Shown here: in pieces, positions 53,466 to 62,347 of the stretch
How positions within the stretch are numbered: position 1 is the first letter of the stretch
Layout: every line of letters begins with the position of its first letter
Assembly (NCBI GenBank): GCA_900321865.1
Contig: ONXP01000020.1
Location: 1-62,347, forward strand
Direction of reading: 5' to 3'
DNA from: an uncultured Elusimicrobia bacterium
Lineage (GTDB): Bacteria > RUG730
DNA length: 62,347 bases
Program-made: the position numbers and the translations under genes
Notes under the pieces: model-generated
What the model was told of the DNA's origin: nothing
Seen by the model: only the letters and a program-made list of their open reading frames with translations
The model's database searches: none

Positions 53466-55136
53466 ATGTTAGGTGCTAATATTATTTTAGAATCTTTAAA
53501 AAAAGAAAAAGTAGAATACATTTTTGGCTATCCTGGTGGGCAGGTTATTCCTATTTTTGATGCTTTATACGACTATGACAATTTCAAATTTATTTTGCCT
53601 CGCCATGAGCAAGGCGGTATTCATATGGCAGATGGTTATGCTAGAGTTTCTGGTAAGGTGGGAGTTGTTTTGGTGACATCGGGGCCAGGTGCAACGAATA
53701 TTATTACAGGAATAGCTACAGCATATATGGATTCTATTCCGCTGGTATGTATAACAGGGCAGGTTTCCACTGCATTGATAGGAAATGATGCTTTCCAAGA
53801 ATCAGATATCACAGGAATTACAAGGCCTATTACCAAACATAATTTTTTGGTAAAAGATGTAAAGGATTTAGCTTTGACAATAAAAAAGGCTTTTTATATA
53901 GCTAGGACGGGTAGACCTGGTCCAGTATTAATAGATATTCCTATAGATGTTCAAAAAAGTTCTTGCAATTTTGTTTATCCAGAGGAGATAGATATTGCTA
54001 GTTATAGACCTAATTATGATGGCAATCTAAAGCAAATAAAAAAAGCAGCTGATTTGATAAATAAATCTAAAAAACCGATATTTTATGCTGGTGGTGGAGT
54101 AATTTCATCTGGTGCTACTCAAATTTTACTGAAAATTTTAGAAAAGGCTTCTATTCCAGTGGCTACGACTTTAATGGGGCTGGGAGCAATAGAAAAAAAT
54201 CATAAGTTAAACCTAGGTATGATTGGGATGCATGGAATGTGTTTTGCAAATTTTGCTATGCAGGAGGCTGATTTAGTAATAGCGATAGGAACCCGTTTTG
54301 ATGACAGAGTGACTGGGAAGGTTAGCACTTTTGCCAAAGGCTCGAAAAATATTATTCATATCGATATTGATCCTAGCACGATTTCTAAAATAATAGATGC
54401 TTCTGTTCCTGTGGTTGGCGATGTAAAAATTGTCTTAGAAGAATTAATAAATTATATAGAAGAAAATGATCATTCGGATTGGCTAGAAAAAATAAATATT
54501 TGGAAAGAAAAATTTCCGCTAATTTACAAAAAAGACGATATTCTTCGTCCTGAGTATATAATAGAAGAAATTGCAAAAATTTCAAAAGGTGAAGATATAA
54601 TAGCGACAGATGTCGGTCAACATCAAATGTGGGCTGCACAATATAGTTATTTTAAATATCCTAGAAGCTTTATAACGAGCGGTGGACTGGGGACGATGGG
54701 ATTTGGCTTTCCTGCAAGCATTGGAGCATATCTGGGGAGTAAAAAACCAGTTTGGTGCATTACGGGCGATGGCAGTTTTCAGATGAATTTGCAGGAATTG
54801 TCTACAGCATTTATTCATAATATTCCGGTCAAAATTATTATTATAGACAATGGATTTTTGGGGATGGTTCGTCAATGGCAAGAAATTTTGTACAAAAAAA
54901 GATATAGCGAAACGAAATTAATTGGTAATCCTGACTTTGTAAAACTTGCAGAAAGTTATAACATAAAAGCTATGAGAATCGATAAAAAGTCTGATGTTTC
55001 ATCTGCAATAAAAGAAGCTAACGAATATTCTGGTCCAATTTTAATAGATTTTATAGTTGAGCCAGAAGAAAATGTTTTTCCTTTTGTGCCTGCTGGGAAT
55101 TCTATAGATGATATTATGAGAGGGGTAGAAAAATGA
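53466..55136 (+). CDS. ilvB: Acetolactate synthase large subunit
   Basis: 556 residues. Pyrimidine-binding domain with FGYPGGQVIPIFDALYD, catalytic Glu in RHEQGGIHMADGYARVSG, the central FAD-type domain with TTLMGLGAIEKNHKLNLGMIGMHG, and the TPP motif GDGSFQMNLQELSTA. QMWAAQYSYFKYPRSFITSGGLGTMGFGFP is typical of biosynthetic enzymes. It condenses two pyruvates, or pyruvate with 2-ketobutyrate, for valine/leucine and isoleucine synthesis. The 4-bp ATGA overlap with ilvN links the subunits. The 64-bp upstream gap shows no attenuator. Confidence 0.97.
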   Translation: MLGANIILESLKKEKVEYIFGYPGGQVIPIFDALYDYDNFKFILPRHEQGGIHMADGYARVSGKVGVVLVTSGPGATNIITGIATAYMDSIPLVCITGQVSTALIGNDAFQESDITGITRPITKHNFLVKDVKDLALTIKKAFYIARTGRPGPVLIDIPIDVQKSSCNFVYPEEIDIASYRPNYDGNLKQIKKAADLINKSKKPIFYAGGGVISSGATQILLKILEKASIPVATTLMGLGAIEKNHKLNLGMIGMHGMCFANFAMQEADLVIAIGTRFDDRVTGKVSTFAKGSKNIIHIDIDPSTISKIIDASVPVVGDVKIVLEELINYIEENDHSDWLEKINIWKEKFPLIYKKDDILRPEYIIEEIAKISKGEDIIATDVGQHQMWAAQYSYFKYPRSFITSGGLGTMGFGFPASIGAYLGSKKPVWCITGDGSFQMNLQELSTAFIHNIPVKIIIIDNGFLGMVRQWQEILYKKRYSETKLIGNPDFVKLAESYNIKAMRIDKKSDVSSAIKEANEYSGPILIDFIVEPEENVFPFVPAGNSIDDIMRGVEK

Positions 55137-55603
55137 AGCATACAATATCAGTATTAGCCAAAAATCAATTTGGAGTTTTAGCTAGGATTTCTGGACTTTT
55201 TAGTGCTAGAGGCTTTAATATCGAAAGTTTAGTTGTGGGGGAGACGGAAAAACCTGAAATTTCTAGATTGACCATAGAAGTTTTGGGTGATGGCAAAATT
55301 TTAGAGCAAGTTATGAAACAGCTTAATAAATTAATTGATGTTATAAAAGTTTTTGACTTGTCTAATAATTCAATAAAAAGGGAGCTTTTTTTGATAAAGC
55401 TAAATTTTGTCAAAGAAAATCGCAGTGAGATAATAGAGCTGGTTAATATTTTTAAGGCAAAAATTTTAGATGTTTCAAAGGATTCTGTGATAATAGAAAT
55501 TGTTGACGAGCAGAAAAAAATAGATTCTTTTATTGATTTAATAAAACCTTTTGGGATAAAAGAAATAGCGAGAACTGGAAAACTTGCTATTGGAATTGGA
55601 TAA
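55133..55603 (+). CDS. ilvN: Acetolactate synthase small (regulatory) subunit
   Basis: 156 residues: N-terminal ACT domain (about 1-75) with HTISVLAKNQFGVLARISGLFSARGFNIESL, the valine-sensing part, and a C-terminal domain (about 80-156). It restores activity and confers feedback inhibition on IlvB. Overlaps ilvB by 4 bp. Confidence 0.96.
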   Translation: MKHTISVLAKNQFGVLARISGLFSARGFNIESLVVGETEKPEISRLTIEVLGDGKILEQVMKQLNKLIDVIKVFDLSNNSIKRELFLIKLNFVKENRSEIIELVNIFKAKILDVSKDSVIIEIVDEQKKIDSFIDLIKPFGIKEIARTGKLAIGIG

Positions 55604-55626
55604 GATCATAATAAAAATATAAGGTA

Positions 55627-55655
55627 TTGAAAAAAAATTTTTTTAGATATAGAAT
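55627..55655 (+). promoter_or_regulatory. Sigma70-type promoter for ilvC
   Basis: TTGAAA at 55627-55632 and TAGAAT at 55650-55655, spacer 17 bp, 36 bp before the ilvC ATG; suggests separate transcription from ilvBN. Confidence 0.6.
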
Positions 55656-55691
55656 AAAACAATTTTATAAATTTTTATATAGGAGTGTAAA

Positions 55692-56693
<1,002 letters not shown>

Positions 56694-56715
56694 ATTTTTA
56701 GTTTTATCACTTTTT

Positions 56716-56749
56716 TAGCAGGTATATTTTTATACCTGCTATTTTTTTT
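56716..56749 (+). terminator. Rho-independent terminator after ilvC
   Basis: Perfect 11-bp stem TAGCAGGTATA (56716-56726) / TATACCTGCTA (56731-56741), TTTT loop, then T8. Confidence 0.95.
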
Positions 56750-56801
56750 AATCAAACAAAATATTTAAAAATTTTATTATTTTTTTGTTTCTAATTTTTA
56801 A

Positions 56802-56829
56802 ATTTTAGATTTTAGATTTTAGATTTTAG
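56802..56829. repeat. Four tandem copies of a 7-bp unit upstream of a membrane-protein gene
   Basis: ATTTTAG repeated exactly four times (56802-56829), 54 bp before the next start codon, in the promoter region of the DUF6056-like gene. Confidence 0.85.
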
Positions 56830-56882
56830 GCTTTAAACTTTAATTTTTCTAAAAATTATTAAAAGTATGATATTTTTATTTT

Positions 56883-58412
56883 ATGAAAATATTAGATTTA
56901 TGTTTTATTAAATTTAGAGATTTTTTTTGGAAAAATATTTTTGTATTTGAAAAATTTATTTATATTTTTTTGATATTTCTTTTAATATTTCCTGTAGTAA
57001 TTTTATGTTTTTTTTGTCATCCAGCCTGTGATGATTTTGGCTATGCTAAAAGTTTTTTAGAATTTGGGGCAGTTAATTCATTTTTTTATACATATTTTAC
57101 TTGGACTGGTCGGTTTACAGTAAATTTTTTGAATCAGTCTTTTTTTAATCCGTTAGCTTATAAAAATTTTGTATTTTTTTACAAGTGTTTTACTTTTTTA
57201 AATTTGTTATTTTTTTTATTTAGTTTGTTTATCTTTTTGACAAAAATTAATAAAAAATTTTTTTCTTTAGATAAAAAAAAGCTATTTTTATTAGGATTTA
57301 GCTTTTTAATTTCATTTTTTTCTGGGATGCCGTCATTAGTAGAGGGGTTTTATTGGTATTCTAGCTATATTCAATATATTTTCCCTATGTCGATTTTTTT
57401 TATTTTAGGTTATTTTTGGCTAAATTATATAGAACCTAAAAAGTTTGAAAACATTAAAAATTTTTTTATGAAAATTAAGCATTTTGTTATTTTTGTTATT
57501 ATTTTACTGTTTAATTTTTTACTATCTGGATTTTATGAACCGTTTAGCATTATGCTTATCTTTATAAATCTGATTTATTTTATTTTTGCTTATAAAAATA
57601 AAAAAGTTTATAAAAATAAAATTTATAGTTTTTTAGTAGCATCAATTTTGGGCTTTTTAGTAATGTATTTTGCTCCAGGAAATAAAGCCAGGCTAGATTG
57701 TTTTGATAATAGATCTCATATTTTTATAATGATTTTTAATAGTTTTCGAGATGTCTTTAGCATTTTTAGGTGGTTTTTTAGCATAAATATTTTACTTTTT
57801 TTTATACTTTATTTATTTTTTGATATAAAAATAAAAATTTCTAACCTTTCTCTAAAGAGAGCGATTTATTTTGTCACAAGTTTAATATTATTATTTTATT
57901 TTTTAATGCTTTATGCGACTGGAGGAGTACCACCCTTTAGGTTAGAAAATATCATTTATTTTTTCTTTTTAATTTTAAATTTTTTGATAGTAAATTTAAT
58001 TTGTAATAATTTTTTTAATGATGAATTTTTTAAGACAAAAGTTTTTATAAACCTTAAAAAATATAAATTTTTATTTTTATTTTTTATTTTTTTTCATATT
58101 CTATTAGTGAATGGAAATATAAAAGATGCATATTTGGATTTTTTTTCTGGGAAAATTTTTGTTTATGACAGAGAACTAAAAAATATTTATGGAAAATTGC
58201 AAAGTTCTGAAATATCAAAAATATCAAAATTGGTAATCAACGATTTAACTTTTTATCCAAAATCTATTTCGCTTCCATTTAAAGATTTAAAAAATGAAAT
58301 AAAAGAGTTTTTTGACAAAGAAATTATTTTAGAAAAAATTAATATGAATAGAATAAATGAGCATAATTTAGACCAAAATATTAGAAAAGTTATAAAAAAT
58401 TATTTAAAATAA
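56883..58412 (+). CDS. Polytopic membrane protein, DUF6056-like (possible GT-C glycosyltransferase)
   Basis: 509 residues, about ten to eleven transmembrane helices and a short soluble end. The first extracytoplasmic loop has HPACDDFGYAKSF and YFTWTGRFTVNF, an acidic DD pair followed by an aromatic W-x-GR, resembling DUF6056/GT-C proteins of polysaccharide loci; a later APGNKAR is also typical. GT-C enzymes transfer sugars from lipid carriers in the periplasm. The function is inferred only from these similarities. Phenylalanine-rich coding. It has its own upstream region with a heptamer repeat after the ilvC terminator. Confidence 0.65.
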   Translation: MKILDLCFIKFRDFFWKNIFVFEKFIYIFLIFLLIFPVVILCFFCHPACDDFGYAKSFLEFGAVNSFFYTYFTWTGRFTVNFLNQSFFNPLAYKNFVFFYKCFTFLNLLFFLFSLFIFLTKINKKFFSLDKKKLFLLGFSFLISFFSGMPSLVEGFYWYSSYIQYIFPMSIFFILGYFWLNYIEPKKFENIKNFFMKIKHFVIFVIILLFNFLLSGFYEPFSIMLIFINLIYFIFAYKNKKVYKNKIYSFLVASILGFLVMYFAPGNKARLDCFDNRSHIFIMIFNSFRDVFSIFRWFFSINILLFFILYLFFDIKIKISNLSLKRAIYFVTSLILLFYFLMLYATGGVPPFRLENIIYFFFLILNFLIVNLICNNFFNDEFFKTKVFINLKKYKFLFLFFIFFHILLVNGNIKDAYLDFFSGKIFVYDRELKNIYGKLQSSEISKISKLVINDLTFYPKSISLPFKDLKNEIKEFFDKEIILEKINMNRINEHNLDQNIRKVIKNYLK

Positions 58413-58482
58413 AGCTATTTTTTGATATTTTTCATAAATTTTATATTTTCATAATAAAATATTTTATTTTTAAGAGGGTTTT

Positions 58483-59973
58483 ATGGGTATAAGGGTTCGA
58501 TTTGCACCTAGTCCTACTGGATATTTGCATATAGGTGGGGCGAGGACTGCACTTTATAATTATCTTTTTGCAAGACATAATAATGGAAAATTTATTCTAA
58601 GAATAGAGGATACTGATGAAGTTAGATCTACCAAAGAATCTGTAGATGCAATTTTAAAGGGAATGAAATTTTTAGGGCTAGATTATGATGAAGGGCCTTT
58701 TATTAACAAAAAAGGTGAAATAGAGGAAAAAGGGAATTTTGGACCATATTTCCAGACACAAAGAATTTTTTTGTATAAAGATTTTGTTGATAAACTTTTA
58801 AAAGAAGGAAAAGCTTATAAATGTTATTGCACTGTAGAAGAATTGGCAAAAAAAAGAGAGTTGTCAAATTTAGAAAAAAGACCTCCAAAATATGATAATC
58901 ATTGCAGACATTTAACGCACGACCAGATTTTAAATTATGAAAAAGAAGGACGAAAGCCTGTTATTAGATTTTTTAATGATGGATTGGGAGAGACAAAATT
59001 TAATGATATCATAAAAGGTGAAATTAGCTTTAATAATTCGCTTTTGGATGATTTTGTGATAGTAAAGTCTAGTGGAATCCCTATATATAATTTTGCTGTG
59101 GTTTTAGATGATGCTTTGATGGAAATTAGCCATGTCATAAGAGGCGATGACCATGTTTCTAATACCCCTAGGCAAATTATGCTCTATAAAGCTATGGGTT
59201 TAAAAATACCAGAATTTGCACATATTCCTATGATTTTAGGAGGTGATGGGGCTAGGCTTTCTAAAAGACACGGAGCGACTTCAGTTTTGGCTTATAAGGA
59301 TATGGGATATTTGAGCGAGGCTTTGGTTAATTATTTGTCACTTTTGGGGTGGTCTACGAGCGATAGTCAGCAAATTTTTAAATTTAATGAGCTGATAGAA
59401 AAATTTGATTTATATAGATGTAATTCTAGTGCTGCTATATTTGACAATAAAAAACTTGATTGGATGAATGGAGAATATATTAGATCAAAAACTAAAGATG
59501 AATTTTTTGAGTTAGCTGTGATAGAACTAGAAAAATCAGGACTCATTACTAGAGAAAAAGCCATTGAAAAAAAAGCAGAATTAGAAAAAATTTTAAGTTT
59601 AGAACATGAAAAAGTAAAACATTTAACTGAAATTCCTGAGCTTTATGATTTTATGCTTTTAGATGAGATTAATTATAATGAAAAAGATGCAGAAAAAGTT
59701 TTTAAAAAAGATCCAGTTAATACGAAAAAAATTTTAGTCGAAATTAACGAAGAAATGAAAAAGATAGGAAACTTTTCAGCAGAAAATATAGAAAAACTTT
59801 TTAGAGAATATTCTGAAAAAAATAATATTAAAACCAGTCTTATTTTTCATCCGGTTAGGGTTGCTACATCCGGCAGGGCAAAGGGGCCAAGCCTATTTCA
59901 TTATATGGAAATTTTGGGCAAAGAAAAAGTAATGTCTAGAATAAATAAAACACTTTCTAAATATTTTAATTAA
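58483..59973 (+). CDS. gltX: Glutamyl-tRNA synthetase
   Basis: 496 residues. Class I motifs are FAPSPTGYLHIGGARTALYNY (HIGH type, residues about 7-27) and the KMSKS-type ARLSKRHGATS (about 255-265); IEDTDEVRS and IRGDDHVSNTPRQ are also conserved. It charges tRNA-Glu, and possibly tRNA-Gln if amidation is used. GAGGG is the ribosome site. A terminator lies downstream. Confidence 0.97.
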   Translation: MGIRVRFAPSPTGYLHIGGARTALYNYLFARHNNGKFILRIEDTDEVRSTKESVDAILKGMKFLGLDYDEGPFINKKGEIEEKGNFGPYFQTQRIFLYKDFVDKLLKEGKAYKCYCTVEELAKKRELSNLEKRPPKYDNHCRHLTHDQILNYEKEGRKPVIRFFNDGLGETKFNDIIKGEISFNNSLLDDFVIVKSSGIPIYNFAVVLDDALMEISHVIRGDDHVSNTPRQIMLYKAMGLKIPEFAHIPMILGGDGARLSKRHGATSVLAYKDMGYLSEALVNYLSLLGWSTSDSQQIFKFNELIEKFDLYRCNSSAAIFDNKKLDWMNGEYIRSKTKDEFFELAVIELEKSGLITREKAIEKKAELEKILSLEHEKVKHLTEIPELYDFMLLDEINYNEKDAEKVFKKDPVNTKKILVEINEEMKKIGNFSAENIEKLFREYSEKNNIKTSLIFHPVRVATSGRAKGPSLFHYMEILGKEKVMSRINKTLSKYFN

Positions 59974-60026
59974 ACTCTATTCTTTTTGTATAGGACTTGA
60001 TTTACAATTAAATTTTTTATTTTATC

Positions 60027-60078
60027 AAAAATCCAAAATCTTTTTTATTTTTTAGAAGGTTTTGGATTTTTTTTGTTT
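60027..60078 (+). terminator. Rho-independent terminator after gltX
   Basis: A 15-16 bp stem (60027-60042 with 60056-60071, one G-U pair, containing AATCCAAAA / TTTTGGATT) followed by a T run. Confidence 0.8.
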
Positions 60079-60284
60079 TTTTAAGCAAAATCTTATATGT
60101 TTTTCATATTTATCTTTTTTTAAATATTTTTATGTCTTTATTTAAACTTTTTCTTTTTTAATATATAAAATTTTAAAAATAAAACATTATTTATCAATCA
60201 AAACTTCTTTAATTATTTTAAAATAAAAAATCTTTCAAAATAATATTTTTATAAAATACTTATATAGAAAGAATTTGATGTCAG

Positions 60285-60314
60285 TTTAAAATGTTTCATA
60301 TGAAACATTTTAAA
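60285..60314. promoter_or_regulatory. parS: parS-like palindrome (ParB-type site)
   Basis: A perfect 30-bp inverted repeat whose central 16 bp, TGTTTCATATGAAACA (60292-60307), match the parS consensus TGTTTCACGTGAAACA at 14 of 16 positions; only the central CG is TA/AT here. No T run follows, so it is not a typical terminator. Confidence 0.6.
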
Positions 60315-60413
60315 AATATCTGTAAATTTTCGTTAATGGATTGAATTGAATTATTAAAAATGATTAAATCTTTATAGTGTTTTAGAGTTTTTTTTGATAA
60401 ATTTTATTAAAAA

Positions 60414-61748
60414 TCAAAGAAATTTTTTTAAAAATTGCAAAAGCTCATAAACATTTTTTATATTAATTGTCTCAATAATTTGCGATTTTATATCGGTATT
60501 AGCTGTCACTATTTTTTTTATGCCAAAATTTTCCATTCTTTTTAATCTGTTATGCATCGATGAAATTTTTCTAATTTCTCCAGAAAGCCCGATTTCTCCT
60601 ATAAAAGAATAAGTTTTTGGAATAGAAATTTCCAAATAGCTAGAAATTATAGCCGAAACAATGGCAAGGTCTATAGAGATATCTTTTATTTTCATTCCGC
60701 CAACGACATTTACAAAAATATCTTGATTATATAAATTAAATTTTAATTTTTTCTCTAGAACTGCGATTAAAAAAAAGATCCTGTTTATATCGTAGCCTGT
60801 GACTTGTCTTTTTCCAAATCCAGAACCGTTTTTACTAACTAGTGCCTGGACTTCTATATTAATAGGCATTGTACCTTCTATGATGCTACTAATAATATTG
60901 CCTGCTGAGGAATTCATATTTTGGTTGTTGTAAAAAATTTTATCTGGATCTAAAACTTCTTTTAATCCAAAAGAAGTCATTTCAAAGACTGCTATTTCAT
61001 CAATATTGCCAAATCTATTTTTAAAACTTTTGATTATTCTATAAATACCTTTATCGTCTTCAAAATATAAAACCGTATCAACCAAATGCTCTAAAATCTT
61101 TGGGCCTGCCAGATTTCCATCCTTTGTGATATGACCTATTAAAATTATCGAAATATTTTTTTCTTTGCAAATTTTAAGTAAATTTATGGTAATGTCTTTT
61201 ATTTGAGTAATAGAGCCTATTGGAGTAAAAATTTCAGGATTATAGATGGTTTGAATAGAATCAATTATCACTAAATCTATTTTTTCGTTAGAAATAGCAT
61301 CTTTTATGTTCAAAAAATTTGGAGTGCATAAAATGAAAATATTTTCTGATTTTATATTTAATCTTTTGGTATGCATTTTTATTTGTGAAAAAGATTCTTC
61401 TCCAGAAACATACAAAACATTTTTTTTAGATTTGTCGGCTATTTCTAAAACTATAGATGATTTGCCTATTCCAGGAGCTCCACCTAATAATATAAAACTA
61501 CCTCTGACTATCCCTCCACCCAAAATTCTATCTATTTCTGATATTCCAGATGAAAATTTAAGGATATTTTCTTCTTTTATATCATTTATTTTTATTGGTA
61601 AAATTTTGTCAAGATTTGTTGAAGAAGGTAAAACTGTTTCTTTAAATTTTTCAAAACTGTTCCATGTGGAACATTCAGGGCATTTTCCTAACCATTTTTT
61701 AGTGATATATCCACAAGCAGAACAAACAAAAGATGTTTTTTCTTTCAT
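60414..61748 (-). CDS. radA: DNA repair protein RadA (Sms)
   Basis: 444 residues. Four-cysteine zinc finger C9/C12 and C23/C26 (VCSACGYITKKWLGKCPEC), RecA-like ATPase with Walker A GGAPGIGKSS (89-98), the RadA-specific KNRFG (KNRFGNIDEIAVFEM), and a C-terminal Lon-like domain (FVNVVGGMKI, SFIGEIGLSGEIRKI). It is a helicase that drives branch migration in recombination and transformation, fitting the dprA gene in this window. The start overlaps the Smr-like gene by 4 bp. Codons 25-30 contain a parS-like sequence. Confidence 0.97.
   Translation of the reverse strand: MKEKTSFVCSACGYITKKWLGKCPECSTWNSFEKFKETVLPSSTNLDKILPIKINDIKEENILKFSSGISEIDRILGGGIVRGSFILLGGAPGIGKSSIVLEIADKSKKNVLYVSGEESFSQIKMHTKRLNIKSENIFILCTPNFLNIKDAISNEKIDLVIIDSIQTIYNPEIFTPIGSITQIKDITINLLKICKEKNISIILIGHITKDGNLAGPKILEHLVDTVLYFEDDKGIYRIIKSFKNRFGNIDEIAVFEMTSFGLKEVLDPDKIFYNNQNMNSSAGNIISSIIEGTMPINIEVQALVSKNGSGFGKRQVTGYDINRIFFLIAVLEKKLKFNLYNQDIFVNVVGGMKIKDISIDLAIVSAIISSYLEISIPKTYSFIGEIGLSGEIRKISSMHNRLKRMENFGIKKIVTANTDIKSQIIETINIKNVYELLQFLKKFL
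61658..61673. promoter_or_regulatory. parS: parS-like site inside radA
   Basis: TGTTCCATGTGGAACA, one base from the symmetrical parS form TGTTCCACGTGGAACA. It lies in the zinc-finger codons (CSTWN) of radA and uses TCC and AAC codons, which look uncommon in this AT-rich genome. 1.37 kb from the palindrome at 60.3 kb. Confidence 0.6.
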
Positions 61749-61969
61749 TTATAAAATCCTAAAACGATGATAGAACCTAGATTGAAATCGCTTTCATATT
61801 CATATATAAAGCCATATTTATCTAAAAGTTTTCTAGTTATGTTTTGAAAAACAGCACTATTTCCTGTGATAATCCGAATAGGGCATTCATTTTGGTACAT
61901 CAAAACAAAATTTTCTATTTTTAATTCTGCATCGCTATGAAGTGTGCCGTGTAAATCTATTTGTTTCAT
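61745..61969 (-). CDS. Small Smr-domain-like protein
   Basis: 74 residues. It begins with IDLHGTLHSDAELKIENFV, the DLHG start of Smr domains, and continues with CPIRIITGNSAVFQNITRKLLDKYGF, corresponding to the usual vxIIxGxG...lkxxvxxxL. Compared with a full Smr domain (about 80 residues), the glycine-rich HGxG motif is reduced to TGNS. Smr domains nick or bind structured nucleic acids. Overlaps radA by 4 bp. Confidence 0.65.
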   Translation of the reverse strand: MKQIDLHGTLHSDAELKIENFVLMYQNECPIRIITGNSAVFQNITRKLLDKYGFIYEYESDFNLGSIIVLGFYK

Positions 61970-62262
61970 ATTTTCCCTAGATTTTATTATTTTTAACGTT
62001 TTTATATTTTAAATTTTTGATTCTAAAAATATGAATTAATTTAAACATATTTATATATTTATTTTAAATATTTTTTATGATTTGAAAATAAAAATAATAA
62101 TTTCTTTATAGGTTGATTATAAATTTATAAAAATTTATCAAATATAAATAGAATATAAAAAATTAAAGTGGATTTTAAATTTTAAAAACATAAAATGGAC
62201 GAAAAGACATAAAAAAGTTTAAACTATAGATACAAATATTAAGACTTTTAAAAAATAAAGTT
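61970..62262. other. 293-bp AT-rich intergenic region
   Basis: Nothing recognisable on either strand: no RNA gene, no parS-like site, only A/T tracts. Confidence 0.6.
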
Positions 62263-62347
62263 TTATTTTTCTGTTTGCAGTTGCAAGGCTTCAAAATCAA
62301 AGTCATTAAATTTTTCAACAAATTTATAAAGCAAAGAAAGCCTAGTA
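62263..62347 (-). CDS. C-terminal fragment of an unidentified gene (5' part outside window)
   Basis: An open minus-strand frame enters from the right edge and ends at TAA 62263-62265 after about 27 codons (TRLSLLYKFVEKFNDFD...QTEK). The amphipathic, non-repetitive composition and the higher G+C than the adjacent gap suggest real coding sequence. Product not recognisable. Confidence 0.5.
   Translation of the reverse strand, partial: TRLSLLYKFVEKFNDFDFEALQLQTEK

Larger units (their letters stand above)
59974..60413. other. 440-bp convergent intergenic region between gltX and radA
   Basis: No gene seen. It contains the gltX terminator (60027-60078), AT-rich sequence, and the 30-bp perfect palindrome with a parS-like core at 60285-60314. 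Confidence 0.8.

Noticed and set aside
60285-60314. Palindrome as a terminator for gltX or radA
   Set aside because: There is no T run after it on either strand and gltX has its own terminator 200 bp earlier.

Overview
This window is a strongly AT-rich stretch (by eye about one quarter G+C; not computed) of a bacterial chromosome with the standard genetic code. The organism looks like a diderm: it has an MCE-type lipid shuttle (MlaD and MlaF), a TamB-like protein, FadL/PorV-like outer-membrane proteins, an O-antigen-ligase-type protein and glycan-assembly enzymes. A V-type ATP synthase, a pyrophosphate-type phosphofructokinase and no visible respiratory genes fit an anaerobic, fermentative lifestyle. 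Fusobacteriota, Elusimicrobiota and Spirochaetota are all compatible with this mix; I cannot decide between them from the window.

Layout. 0-5 kb (minus strand): a type I restriction specificity subunit (hsdS) running off the left edge, preceded by an envelope operon (M23 peptidase, acyltransferase, MlaF, MlaD). 5-11 kb (plus): CBS-domain membrane protein, RRM protein, ornithine carbamoyltransferase, HD-domain nuclease, rpmB, mnmG. 11-19 kb (minus): secreted protein, ftsW, two large multidomain glycan enzymes and pgi. 19-33.8 kb (plus): cation/H+ antiporter, outer-membrane protein, a giant TamB-like protein, GNAT, V-ATPase K and E subunits, glycerol-dehydrogenase-like enzyme, dnaN, PPi-PFK, tRNA-Thr, an outer-membrane protein and an Ogg2-type DNA glycosylase. 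33.8-37 kb (minus): TrkA/TrkH potassium uptake and infC-rpmI-rplT behind an attenuator-like leader. 37-38.5 kb (plus): CCA-adding enzyme. 38.5-46 kb (minus): O-antigen ligase/TPR protein, FadL-like porin, dprA, small membrane protein, AI-2E exporter family, hisC, ndk. 46-47.6 kb (plus): dnaA. 47.6-50 kb (minus): PBP2, mreD, tRNA-Ala. 50-60 kb (plus): Dabb protein, murE, nadK, RibD-type reductase, ilvB-ilvN-ilvC, a GT-C-like membrane protein, gltX. 60.4-62 kb (minus): radA and a small Smr-like protein, then the 3' end of an unidentified gene at the right edge.

The genes are mostly core housekeeping functions: replication initiation and processivity (dnaA, dnaN), translation (infC, rpmI, rplT, rpmB, gltX, cca, mnmG, two tRNAs), cell wall and shape (ftsW, PBP2, mreD, murE, M23), the outer membrane and surface glycans, cation homeostasis (NhaP-like, TrkA/H, V-ATPase) and branched-chain amino-acid synthesis. 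No CRISPR array, insertion sequence, prophage or complete defence system is visible; the only accessory element is the partial hsdS.

The observations most worth following are two parS-like palindromes 1.4 kb apart near 60.3 and 61.7 kb (one inside radA), a MlaD with a C-terminal barrel-like domain and no MlaE beside it, a 12-bp in-frame repeat in the central spacer of HsdS, an antiterminator/terminator leader before infC, and a DnaA-box-bearing AT-rich region in front of dnaN.
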